From the NCBI GenBank assembly GCA_022495995.1, contig JAFEMH010001477.1, forward strand, positions 404,209 to 468,208: DNA of 64,000 nt. The letters run 5' to 3'. The DNA is from Adenophora triphylla var. japonica. Its lineage: Eukaryota > Streptophyta > Magnoliopsida > Asterales > Campanulaceae. Positions 1-11,060 of the stretch are shown in pieces. The notes beneath the pieces were generated by a model that had not been told where the DNA came from, did no database searches, and worked only from the letters and a program-made list of their open reading frames with translations. Numbering within the stretch: position 1 is the stretch's first letter; the number at the start of each line of letters is the position of its first letter. The translations under genes were made by a program, and so were the position numbers.

Positions 1-165
1 CTTAGGTTATGGAATGGGAAGGTCAAGGAGCACCCATTCCACCCAATCCGGAGATCGGTCTTGCTAAAAAAAGAGGTTTTCAAAGAAAAAGACGTTTTAA
101 ATAAGTAAAAAGATCCATTTAACGAGGTTAAACAGAATATAGGATCGATTGCTTCGAGACCATCC
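1..165. other. Left flank, unassigned
   Basis: Short AT-rich stretch before the first LTR. It carries no coding pattern. A purine-rich segment near 70-110 loosely resembles the end of the Tat leaders seen elsewhere in the window, so it may belong to an older element that element 1 entered, but this is weak. The last five bases (catcc, 161-165) would be the left target-site copy of element 1. Confidence 0.3.
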
Positions 166-561
166 TGTAAGTACCCAAATCCGGATCGTCAAAATCCGTT
201 AGAAAGTTAACCGAAATCCGTTAACTGGCCCGCTCCAGGTTAACCGGAACTCGTTAAATCCCCGTTGCCAAGCCAACGAGACGTCCCGGGACTGCCCCGA
301 GCATCCCAACGTCAAAACGTACTTAATGCATGTCATCGCACGTAAAAGTACGGCTTTCCCTGAAAAACGCACTTTCCGGTACTTTCTGGGCGCGTTTCGG
401 ACATTTTCCGGACTGTTATTTTAAAAATGGACAAAACCGGAACCCGGGAACGAACTCCCACGCAAATGGTGAGTCATGGGACACGTGGCAAGCATGCCCC
501 CTCCCTCTAGTCACCTTTCAATCAGAAATCAAGGCCAAAAGACTAAAATACCCCTGGTATA

Positions 562-705
562 CAGTCTCAATCCGGCCGGACTCCCTTTGCAGACTTTCAG
601 AAATTGCCAGCAAGTCCCTCAAATTCCCAAAGTTTCACAAAACCCCCTGGATTTCAGTCAAAGTCCGACCGGACTCATGCTGAATTTTCACCTATAAATA
701 GAAGG
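562..705 (+). promoter_or_regulatory. LTR promoter of element 1 family: CCGGCCGG-type palindromes and TATA box
   Basis: Two near-copies of the dyad AGTCCGGCCGGACT lie at about 570-583 and 662-675 (second with one change). TATAAATA follows at 693-700, 18 bp after the second dyad. The first copy is followed by CTCCCTTTGCAG, similar to the CTCTTTGCA that follows the different palindrome of family B. In the sister LTR the dyad is at 60028-60041 with TATA at 60061. Confidence 0.7.
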
Positions 706-1140
706 GCTGTCAAAGCCATTTAAAAAAACATTTTTACTCTCCAAAATCACCTCACCCCACGGCCCAAACCAGTTTCACCCCTTCCCGAGCTCCCATTTTG
801 TCTCGATTCGCGTGAAACCTTCATATTTCGATCAAATACGCCCTCCTCCACTCCAAAGCACCATTCCAAACCACTTTCTGTATCCCGTATACACCCCCTG
901 AGCCAAAGGAGTCGACCCTAGCCATAGGTATAACTCCCTCTCTCTAATCTCTTGTTTCGTCTCGGTTTACGCGTCAGTCGCTACAACCGTTTCGAACAAC
1001 GTTATTGAAATGTAGACGCCTCCGTCTAACGGGGTCCGATACGTTTTAGCCCCTCGATCCTCTTCTCTTCCCGTAAGAGAAGTAATCACGGGTTAAAACG
1101 GCGTTCCGACCCCGTTCCGTTTACTTTTTATGTCATTTTA

Positions 1141-1330
1141 CCATTCCGGATCGATCGATCCGTCGATCGTCATTTACTTTTCTGTCATTTATAACTCAGA
1201 GCCGTTTTGGCTCGTCGATCGTCATTTACAACTCCGAGCCGTTTTGGCTCGTCGATCGTCATTTACAATTCCGAGTCGTTTTGGCTCGTCGATCGTCATT
1301 TACGATTCCGGATCGTTTGATTCCGTTGAT
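1141..1330 (+). repeat. 37-bp tandem repeat in U5
   Basis: Three to four copies of a 37-bp unit containing CTCGTCGATCGTCATTTAC and a variable GAGCCGTTTTGG part. GTCGATCG-type segments are themselves near-palindromic. The sister LTR at 60503-60650 has fewer full copies, so the number has changed since the two LTRs diverged. Confidence 0.75.
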
Positions 1331-1499
1331 ACCGCATTTAAATACTGTCATTTACAACCGTTTGAATCGTGATAGTATTTACTTTTCAAAGTCCTAGTCG
1401 CAACCCTATTCGCTGATTGCATATCATTCAATACGTTTTTCCCATAAAAATCGTTAACAATGTAATGCCCGGTTCAAAACCGGAGTTCGACCTTTGAAC

Positions 1500-1860
1500 T
1501 CTCTTTCAAAATGCGCGAAATGACGTTTGGCATCCAAACGCTCATCTTCAAACTTAAAAGCCGACTTTTGACATTCAAAAACATTTAATACGCTTTTCCC
1601 GTAAAAATCGTTAAGAATGACTCGCCCGGTTCAAAAACCGGAGTTCGACCTTCGAACTCCTTTACAAAAAGCTCAAAATCAAAGTTTGCCACGCAAATGC
1701 TCATTTCAAAGCTCAAAATCGACGTTTGCCACGCAAACGCTCATTTCCGTCTCAAAACCGACGTATGTCATTCAAACGCTCGCCTTTTCAAACAAGTCAC
1801 CTAATCAACGTTTGACATTCAAACCAAGATTAAGCTTGTCATTCAAGCCCCCATTTCAAA
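1500..1860 (+). repeat. Series of 15-19-bp dyads in U5
   Basis: About seven inverted repeats of the form GTTTG-n-CAAAC, for example CGTTTGCCACGCAAACG, GTTTGACATTCAAAC and GCTTGTCATTCAAGC, spaced roughly 40 bp apart in a degenerate direct repeat. Arms differ between copies in a compensating way (TTTGG/CCAAA, TTTGC/GCAAA, CTTG/CAAG). The same series is present in the sister LTR at 60855-61145. Confidence 0.65.
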
Positions 1861-2129
1861 ACACACACACACACACGATTTCGAGAAAGGTAGAAAGACT
1901 CGTCATACGAGGCATTTCGGGTGATCTCATAATACTCTTCCCGAAACGTAACATGACCTCCGAACCTAACAATCTCTGGTACCAATTAGATTTTTACTCA
2001 TTTTTGCTACCAATAAAAATGATCCCATGTTTTCAAAAGCCTTTTCCTAAGTTTTTGCTACCAATAAAAATGACACCTTTTTCAAAATAGCCGTTTCTCA
2101 ACGTTTGGGCTCAAAATACAAAAACCGCG

Positions 2130-2139
2130 TGGTGACTCC
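2130..2139 (+). other. Partial primer-binding-site copy inside the LTR
   Basis: TGGTGACTCC, one mismatch from the first ten bases of the tRNA-Arg primer-binding site, 104 bp before the true site. The same partial copy occurs near the end of every LTR in the window (16760, 23621, 37560, 51060, 61425). Confidence 0.55.
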
Positions 2140-2233
2140 TCATTCCTTCCCAAGAAGCGAGGTCTCAAACACCAACCCTCCGCGAAAGACAACCGCCTTT
2201 CCGCATCCGCGCAAAAATCCGGGTAATTTCAGT

Positions 2234-2251
2234 TGGCGACCCCGCTGGGGA
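2234..2251 (+). promoter_or_regulatory. Primer-binding site, tRNA-Arg type
   Basis: TGGCGACCCCGCTGGGGA is complementary, with one mismatch, to the CCA-bearing 3' end of plant tRNA-Arg(ACG). It starts 2 bp after the LTR end, as expected for the minus-strand primer site. Ogre-type elements are known to use tRNA-Arg. Confidence 0.9.
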
Positions 2252-3660
2252 AATGGATACTTTTTTCAAAACTGCCGATGTTTTCTAAAAAGCCTTCCGT
2301 GGATCAAACTTTCGTTTACCCTTCCTCGTTTTCATGTGCGTGTGTTACTTTAAACATCGAACGGTTTTTTCAAAGGCATTACATTGTCATCTTCTCAAAA
2401 TCATACCATGTTTGTGCATCCCCAATCATGTTTGATTTTCATTGCTATCTTTTGAACTGCGCATCAAAATTCTTTAAGACACATTCTGAAAAAAAAAATC
2501 TCTGTTTTACTCAGAAAAAGAATTTTAGTGACCGCACACTACTCGCACTTGCTGCCTCGGTACACCGCACTCCACGTGCACTTGCTGCCTCTGTACACTG
2601 CACACTACGACCCGTAACCCGGGATGGCCTTATCAGTTGCACCTCGGTTGGTCTGCCAGACACCTTTCGAGGGCGCACGGGGTCATCCCAAACAGCCCAT
2701 CCTAGCCCGTGTAAGCCATGCACTCTTTGTGTCACACTTTGTCCAAGACCCCGATTGGTTTTTGGCTTAGTTCGTGTCATAAGGCCTAAGTGTATGTTTT
2801 TTACGCCGGGTTCCGCCATGAGTCAAGCTCGAGAGGTTGAGACCGAAGGTCGTTCCCGACCCAAAGTCTGGAGCTTTTCAGCCTTGACTTTGATGCGGAG
2901 CTCTGCCAAAAAATATACCCGAAGGTTCAATGTGACGCCGTGTCACCAAACCTCACCGTATTCACCGTGCTAGCCACAACTTGGCCAACGCCAAAAGCTA
3001 AGGTCCCTCGCGCAAGCGAGTCAGGAGAGGTCATGCCGAAATTTTGGCACGATCCCCGCCTTAACTTAAGGACGTTGACTTCGACTGTGGCCCGTGCGTC
3101 ACATACGTTGGAAGTTTGTGTGATCAGCTAGCCTTAAGTTCACTTTTTCCTTTGTCGGTGGAACTTGCTTGCCTTATAGGAACTCACTCGGGATAGTCCG
3201 TCCTGAGAAAGATGATCTACAAATGGAAACGAGGGGCTTATAAGCGTAGTGACGAGATCCACTGATTAGAGCTCTAGGATTAGTTGCGAAAAAGAAGAAT
3301 TGCTCTTTTCCAACCAATTAGGACTCTAAGAAAATTCGCTTTAAGTAAACATTAATCGGTAACTGCACATTGCACTAGCCCGAAACCTTGAGCCAAATCC
3401 CCCTTTTCCGAAGCCTAAACCCTGCCTTTCGTTCCCTATAGCGAGCGAGAAAGTGGTTCGCATTTCCGGGTCGGCGCCTCGCGAGAATCACCGTTACGGC
3501 GGCGTCGAGACGGTTCTTCGGTTCCCTATAGCGAGCGAGAATTTCGTGGTACAACTTACGAATGAGCGAGGTATAGCGGCTATCCCCGGTCGGACGGTAC
3601 TTTTGTCTGGTCTAGGATGACGATTCCCCAAAACTAGCTCCTCAAACCTTCAACCGGGTT
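2252..3660 (+). other. Leader of element 1 between primer site and gag
   Basis: No convincing ORF. It holds two blocks shared with the leaders of B, C and element 4. The first (about 2502-2800) has TTTTACTCAGAAAAAGAATTT, the GACCGCACACTAC string and later GGTTTTTGGCTTAG. The second (about 3170-3350) has GAGGGGCTTATA, TAGTTGCGAAAAAGAAGA, TTTTCCAACC and TTTAAGTAAAC. Two copies of TTCCCTATAGCGAGCGAGAA at 3433 and 3520 suggest a small deletion of gag N-terminal sequence that is still present in element 4. Confidence 0.7.
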
Positions 3661-4620
3661 CCTCCCCGCCAAATTATGGGATTCCTTCGAACCAAGGAAG
3701 CAGTAGGCCTAGGCTTCACGTTGCCACCTCTCGGGGCAACCGCCATATTTGGCCAAGCCAATGCTACTCCCATCACTTAATACCACCGGCGCACCGCTGG
3801 ACCATCTCGAGCAGATGCCAATATCCTTCAATACCCTCACAGGTTCATCCCATTGCCTATACACGAATCCCAAAACACCGGGGATAAACCCCGATACGAT
3901 TCGAAAAAGGCCCCATATATCCACGTATACCAAGCCTTCCACCTCCAATCACTACCGCTCACATGGTAGCACCGGCGCCGAGCCTCATAGTCCACCACTA
4001 GACCCAACCTTAGCCTGGATGGTCGAACGGATAGAAAGACACGAAAGCCACCATGAGCGGCTTTCAAAGCGAGGAAACGCTCGAATCCGCGAGATCAGGG
4101 AATGGTCACGCCTCTCCTGCCCAGTTCCGAATGCCGGAGATGGACCGATTCGACGGAACCGAATGTCCTCAAACGCATGTCGATACCTACGTTCTCGGCA
4201 TGAGAGCGAATGGAGAAACCCTCCAGCAAATGGCCGACCACTTCCATCATACGCCAAGAGTTCAGCGTTACGATGGTTTCGAGGTCAAGCACACGGATCG
4301 CCACACACAGGATCGGATCGGTAACATCTTCTGGAGCAGTACCGATCCAACTTAGAGTGGGAAACGAGTCGCGAGGACTTAATCACCACCGAGCGAAGCG
4401 GATGAAAGCGTCGGAGAATTCTACAAGAGGTGGAGTTGAAAACTCTCCGAGATCATGGAGCCACTCTCGAGGATGAGCAGATGCGGATCTTCAAGTCCTG
4501 CTTAAGACCGTCCATCGGAACTCTCATCGAGTCATCATTTCTTCCCGGATCTCCGGGCCATGGTCAATGCGCGGGCTCACGGTTCGAGAAGGATCTCAAG
4601 GAAAAGTTGGCTCTTTGCAC
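3661..4620 (+). pseudogene. gag: gag capsid region, decayed
   Basis: Several overlapping short frames together read as a plant Tat-type gag. Around 4130-4260 one frame gives MDRFDGTECPQTHVDTYVLGMRANGETLQQMADHFHH written in pieces: the MDRFDGT start and the YVLGMRANG segment are typical of the capsid N-terminal half. Around 4370-4450 another frame gives ESVGEFYKRW followed by LSEIMEPL, the usual capsid C-terminal signature. At least three frameshifts separate them. A P/T-rich N-terminal stretch precedes the capsid at 3709-4050. Gag would form the particle around the element RNA. Element 4 carries the same region at 63050-63900. Confidence 0.75.
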
Positions 4621-4779
4621 GGCCATACGAGATACCGCTCGGCGGTTGCATTCAATCCCGCACCGGCCCCAGACAAAGGGAAAGATACGTCTGTCAACTA
4701 CATCCATCGGGGACAACATTCGGGCAACGAAACCCGAGTCCCGAAAGCAACAACTCCCACTTCGAAGCGACTGCAGTGC

Positions 4780-5410
4780 ACTTCAACAAGTTGGATATGC
4801 CACTAGCAAATCTTTGGAAGGGTTAATCAAGGAAGGTCTCCTTAAACCCGTTGCAAAATACAAACCCAAGAATCCCGTAGTCAACGGCCGGCAAGAGCAA
4901 GTCTTGCGCCTTCCATCGATATCACGACCATACCACCGACAAGCTGCGTGGGGTTACGATACGAAATCCGAGAACTTAATAGAGGAAGGAAAGTTGGAGC
5001 GCCCCGTGGGCCAATACGGTCGGAAACCCTTTTCCTAACAACAACAACAGTGTGAATTCCATTGAGTGGGTGCCCAAGAAGATTGCCGCGAGCCGGTCCT
5101 CCGCCTCTTCCAGTAGGGTCCTCGTCAAATGTCCACATCGGCTACGATGTTTGTGATTGCTCACTTTGCACAGAGTACGAGTCCCAAGATATGGTCCGGA
5201 GCAATCCTCCGAAGAAACAGAAGAAGAAGTCCTCTCAACAGCAACTGAGAGAAAGATACGAAGATGGAGACACCAATGTGGGTACACTCGGAGAGCCATC
5301 CGGGAAGTTCGAATACTACGTACTCTACTCCAGCCAGTCCTCTCTTCCTCCAGGCCATGCAGCTTTAGAGCAGACAGGGGTGAGAAAGCCGAAAAGTCCT
5401 ACTGACAACA
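4780..5410 (+). pseudogene. gag C-terminal: nucleocapsid-like repeats and CDC motif domain
   Basis: Two LIxEGxL-type helices (EGLIKEGLLKPV near 4820, LIEEGKLERPV near 4975) surround an FHRYHDHTTDKL segment in another frame, the usual degenerate nucleocapsid pattern of Tat gag proteins (YH--YGHTT--C-LK). At 5100-5350 follows a segment with DVCDCSLCTEYE, then SSQQQLRERYEDGD and VGTLGEPSGKFEYYVLYSS. The same segment is in element B at 18590-18790, so it is a conserved domain of these elements. I do not recognise it as a named family; its Cys spacing could bind a metal. Confidence 0.6.
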
Positions 5411-5449
5411 GAGTTCAGACCTCGGGACACCAGAATACCTCAGATCTTG

Positions 5450-6190
5450 GTAATCTTACTTGCCCGATCAGGCTTTAACCCCGCGGGATCGGCTAAGATT
5501 CAACTTGTCCGGCTTAGAGCCGGGACCGCGAAAAGGAAGATCAAAGTCAGCTTGGCACTCGCACTCGATCAACGTGATAACCAAGGGCGGCAACCGCCAC
5601 AAAAGGCCTCAACACAATCCCGAGGCTCCAGTAAAGGCTTTACCTCGCAAGAGGAAGATAGGAAACAGATGGCTGGATGACTCTCCTTCTCCGGATAGAG
5701 ATCAAATCTATGATTCCCGACTGTATGGCAGTATGATCACGTTCTGTGACGAAGACCTACCGAGAGATGCCTCGGGGCACAATGAAGCTCTGTACATCAC
5801 CCTCAAGCTCAACACCATAACACTCCCCGGAGTATTGGTAGACAACGGGTCAGCCGTTAACGTTCTCCCTCTCAGCATGATGCGAGCCTGCGCATCAACG
5901 AAAGCCATCGATTCCGTCTACCCAGGACTATCGAGGCCTACGACAGCACGTCTCGTCCCATCCTGGGGACGGTGACTCTGGAGCTCTGGTTCGAAACCCA
6001 AATGGTGCCAGCAAAATTCCACGTGATAGACATTCCATCCGAATTCACGGCTCTGTTAGGACGCCCTTGGCTGCATCACATGAAAGCCATAGCTTCCACT
6101 CTCCATCAGTGCGTTAAGTTCATTAACCGACAGGGAGATCTTGAAGTCATCAGAGGAGACAATTTCCTCATAGGAAACGAAGCGAGACGA
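5450..6190 (+). pseudogene. First aspartic-protease-like region of element 1
   Basis: A frame at 5690-5900 reads SMITFCDEDLPRDASGHNEALYIT, then GVLVDNGSAVNVLP, where DNGSA is in the position of the retropepsin D-S/T-G active site. After a frameshift near 5970 it continues through TLELWF and a FTALLGRPWLHHMKAIAST segment, the second half of the fold. The typical triad is D-S/T-G; here it reads D-N-G-S-A, which may be a lineage form or damage. A second, clearly related protease region lies at 8660-9550, which is unusual. The protease would cut the Gag-Pol polyprotein. Confidence 0.65.
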
Positions 6191-8650
6191 TGCCAAGCGT
6201 GCCGCGATCGAGGCAGGGGCTACCTCCTTCAAATCGACCGGGGGGACTATCGGGGCAAATCTCATCGGAATCCCTCGGAGTCAGGAGATGCTAACTATGT
6301 CAACGTACTCGAGCGGGCGGACCACAGCGGTCCGATACATCAAGTTCAACTGTCGTTTCCAACATTTGGAGGCAGATTGGAAAGAAATACTGAGCATCGC
6401 CATGATGCGGGCACATAGACCCCCTATCTCCAATAGGATATTCATCAGCATTCTTCAAGCCAACTCTCTGGCCCCGCCAGGCAAAGAGATTTTCGTGATA
6501 AAGGTCAATAAGCATCGTCATTCTTGTGATGAATGCATGGAAGTCGTATGGGATGTCCTCCACGAGGAACTACCCGCTGCACCCCTCTTCTCCAATGAAG
6601 GGCATGATGTTTTCCTAGCAGCTCTTGCAACGCACCCGAACGCAATACGTCCCTACGTTTGGGTTGAGCTGTCAGATGACGACAAATTAGGACTCTAAGG
6701 AGTCGAGGATGCGGCAGACCCGCGGGCAGACCTATGCATTCACATGCTCAGTTTCGAGGACGGCACCCGTTCCGATCAGGTCACCTACTACCAAGGCTCC
6801 AACACCATGGAGATTGTCAAGCTCAACGTCCAGTACAGGCATCTATCCGACAATTGGAAGCAACTGGTTGACACGACAAAGAATCCCTCGATCAAGTGGC
6901 GGCGAGACTTCGTCACATCATCTATTCGAGATATCTGATGATACCAAGGATTCGGTCCTTATCGTCGGTCTGCAATGCCAAAGATTACCCTCGGCTTTGC
7001 TGCTCATGGTAAACGAGGCCACAGCTAAGCGAGCTCGGGACTCATCATCACTTCCGAGTACCGGCCCGGTGGCAACCGGCCCGTGCCATCGGTCAAGCTT
7101 AAAGCCACTGGCGCCGTCGGGCCAGGGCAACGGCGAAGGAGACCAAGCTCCTCACCTGTCACAAATCGAGATCAACCTCGGGAACGCTTCCGGCGGCCAC
7201 CCCGAAAACATCGCAAGGTCTTCCCCGCAAGGACGAGTCGGCTTTCGACGTGGGAAATGACCACCTCGGCATCAACATGCTCCGGTTCGGTCTGCTCCCG
7301 GTCGTCACGGCCGCGGATTCGAGACATCCCGCCGGCGGGCGCTAGCTACGATAGACTTGGCGATCGAGCGAGATCACGATACTATCAACATCGCAGAATT
7401 CAACACTCCTGTGTGTTCAATCAAGCAGATATGGGCAAACTTCTTGGTAACCGAGATCAAGGAAGGCCGCATGGAATGTCTCAGTCCGACTTCCTTCGTC
7501 AACATCATCCAAGTGTTTCCGCCATTCGGAGATTTGGATGTAATCATAGTTCTGGACACTAGCCAGACGGTGCGTACCTACGGAGACTGTTTAGCCCTCG
7601 CAAGGAAAGCCCTTATAGAACTAGCCGCTCAAGAGAACCGTCTCTGGGATGAAAACCAAGCTCAAAAGACCGACAGGGACCGAGCCCTTAAAGTGTCACA
7701 AGCAGCTTCAGAGAGAAAGCTAGAGGCCACTCTAGACCAGTTCGACCTCAGGGGTTTTGCTCACGGCAACTTCATCGACTACCGTCTGTTCTCATCCAAC
7801 CCCCTCTGCTAGGCGAGGGTGGTCAACGGTCCCGATGACCTAGGAGATGGAATGGCACAGCAGAACGGATACCAGCGCTTCTCTCCCCGAGGAAAGCAAG
7901 TTCTCCATGAAAGCGACGACGAAGACGATGAAACCATTCTCTTCCAAGCCGGGCATGAGGTCAACAAAACCAGACTCCCAAGGGTCCTGGGAGGATGGAG
8001 ACGGATCATTTCCGCACTCAAAATTAAAGGCCAACTTAGGGAGGAAGGTCTATTCAAAAACAAGAGGAAGATGGAAATTCGTCTCGAGCAACTGCTCAGG
8101 GAAATTCCACAGACTGCGGCATTCGTTTACAGAAACGATCACTGGGACAACAACCAGTCACATGGGCAGATGTTCGGGAAGCCGTGTACTCACCTTCCTA
8201 CATACCCGCAACTCATATAAAACAGAAGGGAAAACTCTCCCCGATAGAGGTTTACCTAGACTGCCGCACGCAGTTCAAAGAAGCACGGCCATTCTCACAT
8301 GGGAAGAAACAGCGGGCACTAACTCTCGACGCGAGGCTCATTTGCAAGAAAGTTGATCTGGGCCAAGAGCGAGAGGAAAATTAGCAAACCATGAGTATCG
8401 CCGGACCCAACTCCGAGAATGCCACTGAGTATGCTCGGCAAGAAGGAAAGGAACGCGGTATACCGTGAAGAGATCAAGGAGACTGTTCGCTTGAGCCGGG
8501 AACTCTCCAAACTCCCCGGAGGGTCAGGCCCTTGCAGTTCGGATTCGAGGCAACCACTGTTGCGCCACGACGTTCGAAGCAGCTGCGGCAATCCGTAAAC
8601 TACCTCCCGCGGAGGCACCCAAGCCGGTATCACAGGACGAAAATCCGTCA
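6191..8650 (+). pseudogene. Unassigned coding remnants between the two protease regions
   Basis: Contains several mid-length frames that do not match any domain I recognise. Examples: 6288-6698 (136 aa, with KHRHSCDECMEVVWDVLHEEL), 7357-7800 (with TSFVNIIQVFPPFGDLDVIIVLD then a charged, probably helical part), and 7819-8220 (acidic DDEDDE segment then basic helix). Codon-like base use continues through the stretch. Element B has no equivalent: its CDC domain runs almost directly into its single protease. This block may be a captured sequence, a duplication, or part of another element. Function unknown. Confidence 0.35.
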
Positions 8651-8659
8651 AGGCTGCCG

Positions 8660-9550
8660 AAGCTCCCGGGAATACATCTACGATCAATGAGTTGAGGGAA
8701 GACATATGGCCCTATGCTACGAGGAATCCTCCTCTAACTATGGCTCAACTCGGAGCGGCCTGTTCGAGAAGGAACCAAACGATGTCGGCGTTCTAACCCG
8801 ATCGGGTCAAATCCATGCATTACCACCTAAGGCCACCAAAAAGCCGACGGAGCCGGAGCGCCACCCGGCTAGCCCGAAGACGCAAGTTCGTGAAAGAGGA
8901 CCCGATCCTCACTCGGCTCAAGCGAGACCCGGGCGAACATTTCCCTTTGGTCCCTGCTCACATCCTCTTATCCTCACAAGCTCGAAGCTAGAGGAAAGTC
9001 GGCCCGTACCATGGTCCCCGTGGGCCTTGACCCCAGGACGAAGTCATTCAGATGATTGGCAACATCCACTATGGCAACATTATCACCTTCCCAGATTTGG
9101 ACCTTCCAAAATTTGGGGCGATCACAATGAGCCGCTCTACATCACGGTCCAGTGGACGAGCGTCGCCTTCCCGCGTGTTGGTAGACGGAGGTTCCGGAAT
9201 GAATGTCTTGCCCGCCAAGATGATGGACTGCTTGACATCAAGCCCACAGATTTGAAGCCTTCGGTCCCACCTTTGTCAAGGCCTATGACTCTACTTCCCG
9301 TACTGTTCTCGGGGTTGCTACTCTTAATATTTGGTTCGGCAATCGGATGATCCCCACCGAATTCCAAGTGTTGGATATTCCAATCACCTTCACAGCCATC
9401 TGGGGCGTCCCTGGCTGCATCAAATCAATGGCGTGGCATCCACCCTTCATCAGTGCCTCAAGTTCATGCAAGGCAACGAGCTAACCACGATCTACGGCGA
9501 CGGCGTCACCACCAGGGGACCGGCACCAACGACATTCCGGTGTTAGAAAT
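8660..9550 (+). pseudogene. Second protease region of element 1
   Basis: Begins with a linker NELREDIWPYATRNPP-like, matching element B near 18950 (NELKCAVWPYANQAPP). A frame at 9052-9255 reads MIGNIHYGNIITFPDLDLPKFGA and RVLVDGGSGMNVLPAKMMD. The VLVDGGS stretch is the aspartic protease active-site region. Other frames at 9256-9460 supply KAYDST, TLNIWFG and a DIPITFTAIWG segment. At least two frameshifts are present. This copy, rather than the first, is colinear with the protease of element B at 19300-19750. Confidence 0.65.
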
Positions 9551-10110
9551 CAAGCATAATGACGACATGGCATTAGCTTGGATTCACTGCTGGAGACCTC
9601 CAAGATCCAAATATGCAACGTGGACCTTCCACTTTGTCTCACGACAAGATCCCTCTGCCATGAAGATGATGAAACTCATGAACTTCATCCCGGGGCGGGG
9701 CTCGGCAAAAGGTTACAAGGCCAACACCAAGTCATCGAAGTCGAGGACCACACCACGGTCCGGGGGCTTGGCTATGTGCCAACACCGGTGACATCAAGGA
9801 AAACAAAGGCTCGCCCGCACCAAGGCGGCGGCCGCAAGGGAACCTCAGACGGCACACCCAACCTCCGACCTTACGGTTTCAACCTCGCTCATTACTTCAC
9901 CAAGGGAACCGACAACGGCGGGCGAGGGGCCGACGGGGGAACCAACGGCGGGCGAGGGGACCGACGGGGGCAGCAGCAGCGAGGGACCGGCAGCGGAACC
10001 GACAGCGAGCGAGGGGACGGACGGTGGAATTGATGAAGATGAGAAAGAAGCGGGGATAGTCGGCACCGAGACTACGAAAGGATGGAACGGCTAGCACGGG
10101 ACCTCAAGCA
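9551..10110 (+). pseudogene. G-patch-like linker with GC-rich repeat expansion
   Basis: Frames after the protease give HPGAGLGKRLQGQHQV and RGLGYVPTP, corresponding to MNYIPGLGLGKRHQG and LHGLGYIPTP in element B (19940-20060). This is the G-patch-like motif often found after the protease in Ogre/Tat Pol. From 9907 to 10025 it runs into a local GC-rich array (CGGCGGGCGAGGGG/CCGACGGGGG units) absent from B, so an in-place expansion in element 1. Confidence 0.6.
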
Positions 10111-11060
10111 TTTCGAGAGGACTCAAAGCTAATCCGATAAGGAGCGTTCTCGACATCGAAGCGTTCCTCGACATCACGGCTCTACCTGGACCAGCGCCAC
10201 CACGATCCGGCACGAGTACACATTCAAGGGAATCCCGGACTTGGAGGAGCAACTCAAGGTACTCTCCATGGGAAACAGGTGTTCGGATCGGCCAGAGGCC
10301 ACATTCGAGACAGTAACTCCAAAGCGAAGGAACCGGAATTCATAGAAGACGCTCTCGGTGGACCGGCTCTACGAGTCTTTTTGAAGAAGTCATGGAGGTG
10401 CCAAACTGATTGACACAGGCTCCAAAAATAGCATGATCGCCATGATTGGGACGGCGAAGCCAAGCCTCTCGATCCCCGAACCCTCATCAAGCATCCAGCA
10501 ATGCCGAAGAATTGGGTAACTTTCACCGGACGAGGGCAAGCCGGGCGAAATGGAAGACAAGGCTGGGCCCGCACCCACATCTCCCTAAACCCGGTCTCAA
10601 ACCCTCTGAGTCGGTCCTTGTAAAAGTCCGATCCTGCGAGTCGTCCAACGGCCTTACGCCAGGAGGACTATGATAATGTAGCCAACCATGTATTTCCGTT
10701 CTTGTTCAATGAAAAGTCGACCTTTCGGAGTATCCTCTCATTGCCACTTTAACAAGCGATAAGTTAACAAACAACTTAAAAGACGTTAATAACGAATCAA
10801 TTGATAAAGAAGCGAGACACATTAAACTAACAATACATTAAAGAAGTTCTCGGCGTGTAGTTGACCAAGAGGACAATCGGGCCCCGCTGCCGAAGAGGTT
10901 ATGACCAAAGTGAACAGGGAGTCGGTCTGAGAGCCTAAAGAGACACAAGTGGGCGGTTTCTTCGCCGATGCGAGAAAAAGAAGCCACGATAAACCTCCTC
11001 AGGGAGTATGTTGACGTGTTCGCTGGTCATACCGGGACATGCCGAGGACTCGATCCCTCG
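10111..11060 (+). pseudogene. Protease-RT linker, heavily frameshifted
   Basis: Aligns in pieces with element B at 20260-21170: GLKxNPxRxxxxD-type text near 10110, the NSMIAMIGT segment at 10420-10450, and a stretch near 10700-10900 matching B nucleotides around SEYPLIASLTTDKL. There is no single long frame. Many single-base differences from B convert the frame, consistent with decay or consensus error. Confidence 0.55.

Larger units (their letters stand above)
166..2231 (+). repeat. 5' LTR of element 1
   Basis: Starts TGTAAGTACCCAAATCCGG and ends ATTTCA, two bases before the primer-binding site. A second family member lies at 59534-61529 and aligns along its whole length with scattered substitutions and small indels. 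U3 carries the palindrome/TATA promoter, U5 carries a 37-bp tandem repeat, a series of short dyads and a partial copy of the primer-binding site. The 70-bp length difference between the two copies is due at least partly to repeat number in U5. Confidence 0.9.

Noticed and set aside
2234..2251. tRNA gene
   Set aside because: Only the 18 bases complementary to a tRNA 3' end are present, as expected for a primer site.
2233..2973. 246-codon frame starting at the primer-binding site
   Set aside because: Begins inside the primer site with a non-ATG start, has no domain, and the equivalent frame is broken in element 4. Considered as the extra ORF1 of Ogre elements, but support is lacking.
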